Source: Nitrospiraceae bacterium
GTDB lineage: Bacteria > Nitrospirota > Thermodesulfovibrionia > UBA6902
Assembly (NCBI GenBank): GCA_020356065.1
Contig: CP070632.1
Location: forward strand, 534,437 to 598,436
Direction of reading: 5' to 3'
Length of the DNA stretch: 64,000 nt
The position numbers and the translations under genes were made by a program. The notes below the pieces were generated by a model, which was given only the letters and a program-made list of their open reading frames with translations, was not told where the DNA came from and searched no databases. This document shows positions 7,337-16,522 of this stretch, one piece after another; position 1 is the stretch's first letter, and every line of letters starts with the position of its first letter.

Positions 7337-9802
7337 ATGAATTATTTTCAGATGTTTTCAGCCTTGATATTATCACTGATACTGTTTCACGCACATACTG
7401 TAAGTGCTGCTTTCAGGACAGACAGTCCGAATTCAGTTGATCTGAGGTATGGAAATCACAAAGAATACGTGAGAGTCGTAATCGAAGGACCAGACGATGT
7501 TATCTCCCGTGGGAAAGTAAAACATGCAGAAAGTGAAGTAAGCGTTACCTTTGCAGATATGGATCTAAGGGTAAAGAATAAAAAGCTTCCCATATCTTAC
7601 AGCATAGACAAAAATCGTCTGTTCTTTCGAAAAAGAAATCTTGAAAAGATCGAAGTTCGCACTCTTGCGAATCCGAGCAGACTGGTCATTGATTTTTATG
7701 AGAGAAAAACAGAAAAAGAGCAGGCACACACCAGCCAGGTAAAAAAAATGACTGAACAATTGAAAAATATAAAGGCCATGCCAGAGAAGAAAAAGGGGCA
7801 GAAAACTGCCGGGCCTGAATCGACCAATAAGAAAGAAGTGAAAACGGCGAAAACCATGCCAGAAAAAAATCCGAGTGAAACAATGAATGAAAAGGAGGAC
7901 ACAAACAAGATCAACACAAATGAGATCAAGCATGATACAGAGCCAAAGCAAATCAGTACTGCTGGTGAAGAAAAAACCGCTGTTTTGAAGGATGACAGAA
8001 GTCTTAAAGAGTACGATAAAGTGGATAAAAGTAATATAAGGGATTTTGTTCCACCGCAGTATAAAAAATTATGGACTCTGCTTGAGTCCGGCAATAATTA
8101 TGGTTTATTAACAGTTCTGCCCGAGTATAAACCTGAAGATGCCCAGTCTGTTGCCATATACCATTATATGTACGGCGCTGCAAGTTATGGTGCAAAACAG
8201 TATTTCGATGCGATTGAACATTTAAGACTGGCATATATCTATGCTTCACATCCGGCAGTAAAAGAGAAATCACTGTCTATGAGGGCCAGGTCATATATGG
8301 ATGCAGGTTTTTATCAGGAGGCAAGAGCAGATTATATGATGCTCATCAATAATTTTCCATCATCAAAAAGAATAAGAAAAGCGCATCTTGGATTGGCTAA
8401 CAGCCTTTCAATGCTCGGACTCTACAGTAAGGCGATTGCCGAATATGACAAAGCGGGACAGGGTGCAATCGTACTCTATAGCAAAGCCAATGCATTGCAG
8501 CGCCTGGAACGGGTCAAGGAGGCTGAGACGATGTATGTAAAAGCCAAACTTGCAGATGAAACGTATCTGGATAGATCGCCTGAAACGTACTTTCTTCTTG
8601 GGGAGAACATGAGAATGTCCGGAAATCTGTCAGCAGCAGAAAAACATCTATCTAAAATAACAACCGGAGAATACAAGGACAGTGCGCGAATAAGTCTGGG
8701 TCTTATCGCGCTTAAAAAAGGTAAGGTAAATGAAGCATTCAGTCACTTTTCGTCAGCTTCTCTTGCGAAGAACAGAAAAATTAAAATCAGTGGTCTTTTT
8801 AATCTTGCCCTGGCCCAGGTTTCTGCCGGAAAAATTAAGGAAGCGACACAGAGTCTGGAGACAATCAGACACGATCACGTGGATTCATATGTATATAAAG
8901 ACACTCTTCTCGCACTCTCAAAGATATACAGAAAAGAACATGAAATAAGAAAATCCCTTTCATTGCTAAAGGAGCTGGTGTATGGCAAACATCCTCCGCA
9001 GGAAGCATTTGTTGAACTGGAAAAGATCATACTGGAGAGCGGTAAAGACGATGACGGTCAACAAAAGGATAAAATGAGTGTCTCAGATATCTGGAAAGAA
9101 GTTGGTCAATGGCTTATCGATGAAAAGAGGGAATCGTTTCTGGTCGATGTTTCAGACAAGCTAAGAAACAATGGTCTGCTTTTTCTTGAATTGTCCAGCT
9201 GGTTAGTAAAAAACGCTTCGCAGGAGACCAAGGCAGTCGCTGCACTCAACCTTGCCGACTACTACGCTGATATCGGAGAAATCAGCCTGGCGAAAATATA
9301 CATAGCGATGGCAGTAAATAAAAAGATTCCTGATGATGATGTTTTAAGGACCGAAGTAAAAATACTGAATGCCAGCGGAAAAAGGAAACTGGCGATCGAC
9401 AAACTGGTACAGATGAGAAATATCCAGGACCGTGATATTGAAATGCTCGGAAATATAATTTTTAATATTCGCAACCCGGAATCAGCAACCGTAAAAAAAG
9501 GGATAGAGTTCTATGAAAAAGTGGTTAGCAAATCTGACTGGAATGCAGAAGTATATACGAGGCTGGCGGATCTTATGGATGCGTCCGGACGAACATCAGA
9601 CGCAATTAAATATTACAGGATCGCGCATGAGAAAAATCCTGAGGATGAATGGACCATGTACCGAATAGGTCGTTGGTCGACGGGCGATGAATCAGAGAAA
9701 ATGTACAGTCAGTTGCAGGATAATGAATCGCTGCTGGGACGTGTTGCAAAGACAGAGCTGACAGGGATGAATATATTAAATAAGATTCACGAGGTGTATT
9801 AA
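7337..9802 (+). CDS. secreted AMIN-like / TPR repeat protein of the flrBC operon
   Basis: The 821-residue protein begins with a signal peptide (about 1-24, cut after VSA). An AMIN-like beta-sandwich follows (about 28-115, ending LVIDFYE), then a Lys/Glu-rich linker (about 118-235) and many TPR-type helical repeats (about 240-820). AMIN domains in other proteins bind peptidoglycan or envelope machines, so a periplasmic scaffold role is plausible. It is translationally coupled to the flrB kinase gene (TAATG), suggesting it senses or helps flagellar assembly. No exact named homologue is recognised. The start has no Shine-Dalgarno and lies next to the predicted transcription start; ATG 7352 is the other possibility. 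Confidence 0.8.
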   Translation: MNYFQMFSALILSLILFHAHTVSAAFRTDSPNSVDLRYGNHKEYVRVVIEGPDDVISRGKVKHAESEVSVTFADMDLRVKNKKLPISYSIDKNRLFFRKRNLEKIEVRTLANPSRLVIDFYERKTEKEQAHTSQVKKMTEQLKNIKAMPEKKKGQKTAGPESTNKKEVKTAKTMPEKNPSETMNEKEDTNKINTNEIKHDTEPKQISTAGEEKTAVLKDDRSLKEYDKVDKSNIRDFVPPQYKKLWTLLESGNNYGLLTVLPEYKPEDAQSVAIYHYMYGAASYGAKQYFDAIEHLRLAYIYASHPAVKEKSLSMRARSYMDAGFYQEARADYMMLINNFPSSKRIRKAHLGLANSLSMLGLYSKAIAEYDKAGQGAIVLYSKANALQRLERVKEAETMYVKAKLADETYLDRSPETYFLLGENMRMSGNLSAAEKHLSKITTGEYKDSARISLGLIALKKGKVNEAFSHFSSASLAKNRKIKISGLFNLALAQVSAGKIKEATQSLETIRHDHVDSYVYKDTLLALSKIYRKEHEIRKSLSLLKELVYGKHPPQEAFVELEKIILESGKDDDGQQKDKMSVSDIWKEVGQWLIDEKRESFLVDVSDKLRNNGLLFLELSSWLVKNASQETKAVAALNLADYYADIGEISLAKIYIAMAVNKKIPDDDVLRTEVKILNASGKRKLAIDKLVQMRNIQDRDIEMLGNIIFNIRNPESATVKKGIEFYEKVVSKSDWNAEVYTRLADLMDASGRTSDAIKYYRIAHEKNPEDEWTMYRIGRWSTGDESEKMYSQLQDNESLLGRVAKTELTGMNILNKIHEVY

Positions 9803-10662
9803 TGGAAGAGGCAGTGAAATTAAACGAAGCGTTCAACAGCTTTACCAAGGCATCCAGGAGTCTGGAGGTATATTATGAAAAATTAAGTGATAAAGTCAGA
9901 TCCCTTACTGCCGAAGTAGAGATGAAGAATGCACAGTTAAATGAGCTTCAGAACCACCACAGGAGAAATCTGAGACTCATTGCCATGGGTGAGATGGCAG
10001 CAAGTATCGTTCATGAAATCAGAAGCCCCTTATGCAGTATTGAGCTGTATTCAAGTATGCTTTCCAATGACCTGAAAGGGTCAAAGCATTCTGACATGGC
10101 GAATGGCATATCAACAGGAATTAAAAGCCTGAACAATATTCTCACCAACATGCTGTTCTTTGCAAAACCGCAAAAGCCTTCCATGCAAGATATAAACATA
10201 AATGATGCGTTAGAAGAATCCCTGAAGATTCTTGCACCACTCATCGATATAAGGGGGATTACATTAGTCAAAGATAATTCAGACGTAATTATATCAGGAG
10301 ATATAGAACTTCTGAAGCAGGTTATGATGAATATCTTGTTAAACGCTGTGCAGGCCATGCCTCAGGGAGGGGAACTTAAGGTCTACAAAGAAGAAGGAGA
10401 AAATTATATTGCTTTTGCGGTTCGCGATCAAGGAAGAGGCATTGACATTGACAATATCGAGAGAATATTTGATCCCTTTTTTAGCACAAAGGACAAGGGG
10501 ACAGGACTGGGTCTGACCATAGCACACAAGATTATGCAGAGTCACAACGGATTTATAAAAGCTGAAAGAAATAGAGACAGAGGCAGCACATTCAGACTTT
10601 ATTTTCCAAAGAAAGGAGTGGCTGATAAGCGAGCTGGCAGAAATCAGCCGGTAAATGAATGA
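9802..10662 (+). CDS. flrB: FlrB/FleS-type sensor histidine kinase
   Basis: A 286-residue soluble kinase with a coiled-coil N-terminus (about 1-55), a HisKA domain with phospho-His H71 in VHEIRSPL, and an HATPase domain with the N box (LLNAVQAMP), G1 (DQGRGID) and G2 (GTGLGL). There is no transmembrane segment, as in FleS and FlrB, which are thought to sense export-apparatus status in the cytoplasm. The PAS domain common in FleS is not evident, so it is shorter than usual. The gene overlaps flrC by ATGA, making the pair a clear two-component system. Confidence 0.9.
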   Translation: MEEAVKLNEAFNSFTKASRSLEVYYEKLSDKVRSLTAEVEMKNAQLNELQNHHRRNLRLIAMGEMAASIVHEIRSPLCSIELYSSMLSNDLKGSKHSDMANGISTGIKSLNNILTNMLFFAKPQKPSMQDININDALEESLKILAPLIDIRGITLVKDNSDVIISGDIELLKQVMMNILLNAVQAMPQGGELKVYKEEGENYIAFAVRDQGRGIDIDNIERIFDPFFSTKDKGTGLGLTIAHKIMQSHNGFIKAERNRDRGSTFRLYFPKKGVADKRAGRNQPVNE

Positions 10663-11957
10663 TAAAGTCAATTCTTGTTGTAGATGATGACGATCAGATG
10701 AGGGCAGCATTAAAAGAGGCGGTTGAACGAATGGATTACCGGGTCGTTATGGCTGAAGATCCTGTAGATGCGCTGAAAAAAATTGAAACTGAGAATATAT
10801 CGATGATCATAACAGATATGAAGATGCCGCGGATGGACGGTCTTGCCTTTATCAGGGTAGCGAGAAAAAAGTTCGGCAGTCTGCCGATCCTGGTCATTAC
10901 CGGTCATGGGACAGTTGAAAATGCGGTTGAAGTAATGAAGGAAGGTGTCTGCGAGTACCTGATGAAACCATTTTCATTTGATTCATTAACAGAAACTATT
11001 GCCTCCATCATGGCCAGGACATGTCATAAGAAGAATGAAGTCATTACTGATAATGACTATATTAGGAACCTGTTACAGCTTGCGGGAAATGTTGCCCTCA
11101 GTGATATGACCGTTCTTATTCTTGGAGAAAGCGGTACCGGCAAGGAACTGCTGGCAAGGTTTATTCATAAGTCAAGCAGAAGAAGCAGTAAGCCCTTTAT
11201 TGCAGTAAATTGCGCCGCAATTCCTGACAATCTCCTGGAGTCCGAACTGTTTGGATTTGAAAAGGGATCATTCACCGGTGCCGCAGAGAGAAAAACCGGA
11301 AAGTTTGAACTTGCGAATGAAGGAACAATCCTGCTGGATGAGATAGGCGAGATGTCTGCAACGCTTCAGGCCAAACTGCTCAGGGTATTGCAGGAGCGGG
11401 AGGTTGACAGGATAGGCGGCAAAGAGCCGATACCGGTAGATGTGAGGGTAATTGCAACAACAAACAGGGACCTGCAGACAGAGATCGAGGATGGCAGATT
11501 CAGGGAAGATCTGTATTTCAGATTAAGTGTGTTTCCTTTGAAGCTTATCCCCTTGAGGGAAAGACCGGAAGACATAAAGCTTCTGGCAGAACATTTCATG
11601 AAAAAGTTCTCTGTGGAACTTAATAAAAATGTATCAGGCTTCAGTGAAGACGCTGTTGAGTTTCTTGAGACAAGAAACTGGAAAGGGAATATACGGGAAT
11701 TTGAGAATGCAATCCAGAGGGCTGTTCTGTTATCCAGAACCGATCTTATAGGTAAGGATGATTTTATGATTGACAGTAGAGTTTCCGAAAGTAGCACGAT
11801 AAGTGGAAGTTTAAAGGACATGGAAATGGATTTAATAAAGAAGACTCTTGAAGATACAAATGGCAATAAGACAAAAGCAGCAAAACTGCTGGGTGTCAGT
11901 GTGAGAACCATAAGGAATAAACTCAATGATTATGGGAAAAATGTACCGGTTGCATGA
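10659..11957 (+). CDS. flrC: FlrC/FleR-type sigma-54 response regulator
   Basis: The 432-residue protein has a receiver (acceptor D53 in ITDMKMP), an AAA+ ATPase with GESGTGKE, and a Fis-like HTH (SVRTIRNKL). It should be phosphorylated by FlrB and activate class III genes such as the hook and basal body operons. The sigma-54 contact loop reads GSFTGA (203-208) instead of GAFTGA, a conservative change at its second position. Its recognition helix differs from that of FlrA (RTIRNKL versus RTTLIEKM), so the two regulators should read different DNA sites. ATGA overlap with flrB indicates coupling. Confidence 0.92.
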   Translation: MIKSILVVDDDDQMRAALKEAVERMDYRVVMAEDPVDALKKIETENISMIITDMKMPRMDGLAFIRVARKKFGSLPILVITGHGTVENAVEVMKEGVCEYLMKPFSFDSLTETIASIMARTCHKKNEVITDNDYIRNLLQLAGNVALSDMTVLILGESGTGKELLARFIHKSSRRSSKPFIAVNCAAIPDNLLESELFGFEKGSFTGAAERKTGKFELANEGTILLDEIGEMSATLQAKLLRVLQEREVDRIGGKEPIPVDVRVIATTNRDLQTEIEDGRFREDLYFRLSVFPLKLIPLRERPEDIKLLAEHFMKKFSVELNKNVSGFSEDAVEFLETRNWKGNIREFENAIQRAVLLSRTDLIGKDDFMIDSRVSESSTISGSLKDMEMDLIKKTLEDTNGNKTKAAKLLGVSVRTIRNKLNDYGKNVPVA

Positions 11958-12061
11958 AAATATTTCCGATGCCTGATGAGCAGAAAATAACCTATGAAAC
12001 CAAACGTATTGAATAAAAATAATTTTATGACAATTAATTTGGCAGATGTTATAACACATAG

Positions 12062-12076
12062 TGGCATGACAATTGA
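12062..12076 (+). promoter_or_regulatory. sigma-54 promoter of the flgB operon
   Basis: TGGCAT-GACAA-TTGA has GG at 12063-12064 and a GA in place of GC at 12075-12076, with the correct ten-base gap. The predicted start is near 12087, giving a 25-nt leader containing GGAGGTGAG. The -12 deviation makes it weaker than the promoters at 7309, 19185, 57149 and 62683. FlrC is the likely activator. Confidence 0.55.
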
Positions 12077-12111
12077 AATATTATTGAGGACAATAAGTGC
12101 GGAGGTGAGGT

Positions 12112-12480
12112 ATGGATAAAGAAATGACAGTACTGCAAAGGATTATCCAGTCTGCAAATATCAGGCAGAAGGTCATTTCTTCTAATATTGCGAATGCTGA
12201 CACCCCGGGGTATAAGTCCAAAGATGTGCATTTCGGGGATCTTCTGAAAAACAATATCAAACTGCTTACCACGAACCCCGGTCATGTAAAGAAACCGGAT
12301 GATAATGGAATCAACTCAACAATTACTGTGAATAATGATCCCGGGTGGGGTGACCGCAACAATGTACTGCTGAATTCAGAGATGGCTAAAATGACTGAAA
12401 ATTCTCTTACCCATGACGCAGCGGTTAAGCTGCTTAACGCTAAAATTAAAATGTTCAGAAGTGCTATAAGAACAAAATAA
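12112..12480 (+). CDS. flgB: FlgB, proximal rod protein
   Basis: A 122-residue rod subunit of the flagellar axial family. The N-terminal helix carries the family signature (SSNIANADTPGYK), and the C-terminal helix (NSLTHDAAVKLL) pairs with it in the assembled rod. The protein has no signal peptide and is exported through the flagellar type III apparatus. It starts the flgBC-fliEFGHIJ operon, with a strong GGAGGTGAG ribosome site. Length is normal. Confidence 0.96.
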   Translation: MDKEMTVLQRIIQSANIRQKVISSNIANADTPGYKSKDVHFGDLLKNNIKLLTTNPGHVKKPDDNGINSTITVNNDPGWGDRNNVLLNSEMAKMTENSLTHDAAVKLLNAKIKMFRSAIRTK

Positions 12481-12519
12481 TGATTAATAAACGAATCTTA
12501 AGTATTGAGGAGACAATAA

Positions 12520-12924
12520 ATGGACCTATTTGATGTAAGCGCATCAGCTCTGGAAGCACAAAGGATGAGAATGAACACAGTAGCATCCAATATGGCCAAT
12601 GCACAATCAACAAAAACAGAGGCAGGAGGGCCGTATGTAAAAAAAGATGTTTCATTTGCATCCATGTTGATAAATCCGGGCGAATCGGACGGACTTGTTG
12701 GAGTAAAGGTCAATGGTATAGTTGAGGATTCAAAACCTCCAATCGTTGTGTATGATCCGGGCCATCCCGATGCTGATGAGAACGGCAATGTGTCGATGCC
12801 TAACATAAATGTTATTGAAGAGATGGTGAACATGATGATGGCATTACGTGCATATGAGGCAAATGTAAAAGCATTTAATATGTCCAAGGGTATGTATCAG
12901 AAGGCCCTTGAGATAGGGAGGTAA
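12520..12924 (+). CDS. flgC: FlgC, proximal rod protein
   Basis: The 134-residue protein has the axial-family N-terminal motif (MNTVASNMANAQSTKT) and the conserved C-terminal helix (EEMVNMMMALRAYEANV). FlgC joins FlgB and FlgF in the proximal rod in the periplasm. The gene follows flgB by 39 bases with AGGAG, and its stop TAATG overlaps the fliE start. Typical length, nothing unusual. Confidence 0.96.
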   Translation: MDLFDVSASALEAQRMRMNTVASNMANAQSTKTEAGGPYVKKDVSFASMLINPGESDGLVGVKVNGIVEDSKPPIVVYDPGHPDADENGNVSMPNINVIEEMVNMMMALRAYEANVKAFNMSKGMYQKALEIGR

Positions 12925-13223
12925 TGATGTCAGATCTTCCAATAAAAAGTATTGGCAGTATAGGCTCAATTAATGGAGTGCAGCTGGAAGAGGCTAAACC
13001 AGGGACAGGCAAGGGCTTTGATTCGGTTATTAACGAAGCCATGAGTAAAGTTACGCAGGTGCAGAATGATGTTGAGAAGGCAGTGAATGAACTGGCGACA
13101 GGGGGAGACATAAGTGAAGCTGTCCTCGCTATTGAAAAGGCGGACATGTCATTTCAGCTGATGGTCGAAATCCGTAACAAACTGTTAGGTACATATGAAG
13201 AAATAATGCGGATGAGTATATAA
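12924..13223 (+). CDS. fliE: FliE, MS-ring/rod adaptor
   Basis: A 99-residue protein that links the MS ring to the rod and is the first rod component exported. The C-terminal two-thirds (GFDSVINEAMSKVTQVQND, then AVLAIEKADMSFQLMVEIRNK) are characteristic. The N-terminus is variable, as usual. Its start overlaps the flgC stop (TAATGATG), so ATG 12927 is equally possible. Confidence 0.95.
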   Translation: MMSDLPIKSIGSIGSINGVQLEEAKPGTGKGFDSVINEAMSKVTQVQNDVEKAVNELATGGDISEAVLAIEKADMSFQLMVEIRNKLLGTYEEIMRMSI

Positions 13224-13263
13224 ACTCTATATGCAGAATAAAAATTAATAACCAGAGGAGAAC

Positions 13264-14817
13264 ATGGCAGATTCAAACAACATTGTAGAACAGTTCAAGG
13301 CATGGCCGACAATGAACAAGATCGGTCTGTTGGCAGTATTGATAATGACCATCGCAGCTATGGTGCTTCTATTTACATGGATACAGAAGGCAGATTATCA
13401 GGTGTTGTATTCAAATCTTTCTGAAGAAGATGCGGGCAGGATTGTTGAAGAGCTGCAGAGCAGGAAGGTACCTTATGAGCTGGTGTCAACAGGGACTGTT
13501 CTTGTTGCTGCCAATAGAGTATATGATCTCAGACTTGAACTTGCCGGACAGGGGCTTCCCCAAGGGGCAGGCGTCGGCTTTGAGATATTTGATAACACGA
13601 GTTTCACGACCAGTGAGTTTGTACAGAAGCTGAATTACAAGAGGGCATTGGAAGGTGAACTGTCAAGGACAATACGGTCTCTGGCAGGTGTTCAGCAGAG
13701 CAGAGTGCACCTTGTTATGCCTGACAAGTCGATATTTGCTTTTGAGGAGAGCCGACCTGAATCTACAGCAGCAGTATTTGTGACTCTTCAAAAGGGCAGA
13801 AAACTTAACAGAACCGAAATCCAGGGGATTGTTCACATGGTTTCAAGCAGTGTTGAAGACCTTGATCCTAAAAACATAACCGTCGTAGATAACAAGGGTG
13901 AACTTCTCACCAAATCCTCCGATGATTCAATGATGAATATGAGCGGGTCCCAGATGGAATTCCAGCATGCGTATGAACAAAATATGATGGCAAAGATATT
14001 AAGTATCCTTGAACCGGTAGTCGGCAAAGGGAAAGTTCAGGCAGAGATATCAGCATCGTTTGATTTTACAAGGAGCGAAAAAACAGAAGAGATATACGAC
14101 CCTGACGGAGTTGTAGTGAGAAGCGAACAGAAGAGCACTGAAAAAACAACATCAGGCTTTTCCGGCGCCGGAGTTCCCGGCGTAACTTCAAATCTGCCCG
14201 GGGGGGCTACTCCTTCCGGCGGGAATATGGGAGAGTCACAGAAGCAGGATGAGATGATAAATTACGAAACTAGCAAAACAATTACAAGGATTATTAATTC
14301 TCCGGTGGAACTTGAGAGACTAACGGTTGCCTTGCTGATTGACGGCATACTTGCATCTCAGAAGGGTGCAGTAGAAAATGCAGACCAGTATGTTGTCCGG
14401 TCGGATGAAGACCTGAAATATTATGAAGACATCGTAAAAAAGACCATAGGATTTACTGAAGACAGGGGGGATGAGATCAGCCTGTCTGTTATGCCGTTCA
14501 AGGCTCCGGAAGTTGTTGAAGTTGGCGAGGTTGAGAAGGAATACCTGCCTCTGATTTTAACAGTTCTGAAATATCTTGTGCCTGTCGTGATTGCACTTCT
14601 GTTCTTCTTGATGATTGTACGTCCTCTTATGCAATCATTATCCAGGCTACCGTCAAATGCCGTACCCAGGGCAATTGCTGGTGAAGAGGGCGTTCAGAAA
14701 ATTGAAGCGGCAGCACCAGCAAATGAAATTTCTCTGGAGGATCAGGTGGTTGACTGGGCCAGCGGCAATACAGACCAGGCTGCAGGAATGATAAAAGGAT
14801 GGCTGGAGGAAAAATAA
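13264..14817 (+). CDS. fliF: FliF, flagellar MS-ring protein
   Basis: The 517-residue protein forms the inner-membrane MS ring on which the basal body is built. Two membrane segments flank the periplasmic ring domains: about 17-39 and about 428-450. The N-terminal YscJ-like ring-building motifs are present (QVLYSNLSEEDAGRIVEEL). The short C-terminal tail (EDQVVDWASGNTD...IKGWLEE) is the FliG-binding segment. A strong AGAGGAG precedes the ATG, and fliG follows immediately. Confidence 0.97.
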   Translation: MADSNNIVEQFKAWPTMNKIGLLAVLIMTIAAMVLLFTWIQKADYQVLYSNLSEEDAGRIVEELQSRKVPYELVSTGTVLVAANRVYDLRLELAGQGLPQGAGVGFEIFDNTSFTTSEFVQKLNYKRALEGELSRTIRSLAGVQQSRVHLVMPDKSIFAFEESRPESTAAVFVTLQKGRKLNRTEIQGIVHMVSSSVEDLDPKNITVVDNKGELLTKSSDDSMMNMSGSQMEFQHAYEQNMMAKILSILEPVVGKGKVQAEISASFDFTRSEKTEEIYDPDGVVVRSEQKSTEKTTSGFSGAGVPGVTSNLPGGATPSGGNMGESQKQDEMINYETSKTITRIINSPVELERLTVALLIDGILASQKGAVENADQYVVRSDEDLKYYEDIVKKTIGFTEDRGDEISLSVMPFKAPEVVEVGEVEKEYLPLILTVLKYLVPVVIALLFFLMIVRPLMQSLSRLPSNAVPRAIAGEEGVQKIEAAAPANEISLEDQVVDWASGNTDQAAGMIKGWLEEK

Positions 14818-15804
14818 ATGGTGATGAACGGATATGAAAAAGCGGCAATTTTTCTTAGCTCGGTTGGTGAAGATGTTGCCGCCCAGATATTACGGCTGCT
14901 TGATCCGGAAGACATAGGCAAAATTTCATCATACATGGCCAGGGAGAAGAAACTGGACAGAAAAAAAGTAGATCTCGTACTGCAGGAAACACTGGACCGG
15001 GTTTCAAGCGGCGATATTCCGGTAGCCGGACAGGATTATGTAAAAAAGATCCTTTCATTGGGGCTCGGAGACGTTGATGCTGAGAAAATACTGGAAATGG
15101 TCTCAAAAGAAAGCCCATTGGAATCGCTGAAATGGGTAAGCCCGAAAATTCTTTCAAGCTTTCTGGCAACTGAGCATCCTCAGACGATTGCATTGGTCCT
15201 TTGCCTGTTGGAATCAGAACAGGCTTCCGAGGTCATGGAAGCTTTACCAGAGCATATAAGAGGTGATATCGCCATGCGTGTTGCTGCTACTGAGAGAATA
15301 CCTGACAGTGCTCTGGTGGAGATAGAAGAAGTACTCAGGACACAGCTGGACATGGGACAGGGCAAATCAGGCAAGACATTTGAGGGAACCAAGGTCATCG
15401 CTGAAATACTGAACCAGTGTGACAGGAGCACGGAACAGAGTATTTTCGAGAAAATCGAAAGCCAGAATGAAGTTCTGGCTGAATCCATCAGAGAGCTTAT
15501 GCTTACATTTGATGATCTTGAGAATATAGATGACAGGGGAATTCAACTTATCCTGAAAGAATTAAGCACTGAAGATTTGTCACTTGCACTCAAGACTGCA
15601 TCGGATGTTTTGAAAGACAAGATCTTTAATAATATGTCCAAGAGAGCTGTTCAGATTCTTAAGGAGGAGATGGAAACCAGGGGACCGGTTAAGGTATCTG
15701 ATGTGGAAGCGGCACAGCAGATTATTGTGAGAGCTGCGCGCAAACTTGATGAGGAAGGAAAGATAGTAATTGCGGGAAGAGGAGGAGAAGAGCTTGTTGA
15801 ATAA
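14818..15804 (+). CDS. fliG: FliG, motor switch protein
   Basis: The 328-residue cytoplasmic rotor protein converts ion flow through the stator into torque. The N-terminal FliF-binding domain, middle domain with the EHPQT motif (about 119-123) and C-terminal torque helix region (MLTFDDLENIDDRGIQLILKEL) with alternating charges are all present. The ATG directly follows the fliF stop, and the 3' end overlaps fliH. ATG 14824 is a possible later start, but 14818 has better ribosome spacing from GGAGG. Confidence 0.97.
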   Translation: MVMNGYEKAAIFLSSVGEDVAAQILRLLDPEDIGKISSYMAREKKLDRKKVDLVLQETLDRVSSGDIPVAGQDYVKKILSLGLGDVDAEKILEMVSKESPLESLKWVSPKILSSFLATEHPQTIALVLCLLESEQASEVMEALPEHIRGDIAMRVAATERIPDSALVEIEEVLRTQLDMGQGKSGKTFEGTKVIAEILNQCDRSTEQSIFEKIESQNEVLAESIRELMLTFDDLENIDDRGIQLILKELSTEDLSLALKTASDVLKDKIFNNMSKRAVQILKEEMETRGPVKVSDVEAAQQIIVRAARKLDEEGKIVIAGRGGEELVE

Positions 15805-16522
15805 GAAGATAATAAAAGGGGAGCATGCAACTCTTTTTTGTATGCCCTCACTCGAGGACGAAAGGGCATACCTTGATGAACAGACGATCAGGGAGAAGGC
15901 AGAGGAAATACAGCGTCAGGCATACGAAGAGGGATTTATATCCGGAGAAAAGGCCGGGTATGAAAAAGGGGAGCAGAAAGCCGAAATCCTGATTTCAAGC
16001 CTTTATCAGATCATTGAGGAAATTTCAGGTTTTAAAAATGATCTGATTGATAATCTTGAGTCCCAGACGGTTGATCTGTCATTAACCATAGCCAGGAAAA
16101 TCATAAAGGAAGAAGTAAAGACAAGACCTGAAGTTATCGTGACCATGGTAAAGGCGGCACTACGGAGATTACAGAGGTCTGGAACTATTTCAGTAAAGAT
16201 CAATCCCGTACTTCATGACCTGTTTATTGAGAAGAAACCAGAGCTCATGGAAGTGCATAGTGATATAACGTTTGATGTTAATTCCCATATATCAGTTTCA
16301 GGTCCCCTCGTTGTAAGCGAAATTGAAGAAGTAGTTACTGATATTGATTCATTGCTCGATAAAATAATCAATGAACTAAATTCCAGTAAGGCTGACACCT
16401 CACGGGCAATTAAAGTGATGAAGAAATTAAATGAACATATTCCTGAAGAAAGTGAACAGGCAGATTCAGCAGAAACCGATAGGACAGCTGTTCACATGAA
16501 AGACGAACAATCAGGTGAGTAA
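15797..16522 (+). CDS. fliH: FliH, export ATPase regulator
   Basis: A protein of about 241 residues, the peripheral stalk of the flagellar export ATPase. It has the Glu/Gln-rich amphipathic helix with GxxxG-like spacing (GFISGEKAGYEKGEQKAE) and the conserved C-terminal domain (LSLTIARKIIKEEV). The start is inferred to be TTG at 15794 or 15797, because GGAGGAG at 15781-15787 sits at the right distance and no ATG or GTG fits. It overlaps fliG by eight bases and fliI by eight bases, implying tight coupling. Confidence 0.88.
   Translation: MNKKIIKGEHATLFCMPSLEDERAYLDEQTIREKAEEIQRQAYEEGFISGEKAGYEKGEQKAEILISSLYQIIEEISGFKNDLIDNLESQTVDLSLTIARKIIKEEVKTRPEVIVTMVKAALRRLQRSGTISVKINPVLHDLFIEKKPELMEVHSDITFDVNSHISVSGPLVVSEIEEVVTDIDSLLDKIINELNSSKADTSRAIKVMKKLNEHIPEESEQADSAETDRTAVHMKDEQSGE

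Noticed and set aside
11366-11926. 186-codon minus-strand open frame over flrC
   Set aside because: It overlaps the conserved AAA+ domain of flrC and has shadow-type composition (Ser/Leu/Phe-rich), with no motif.
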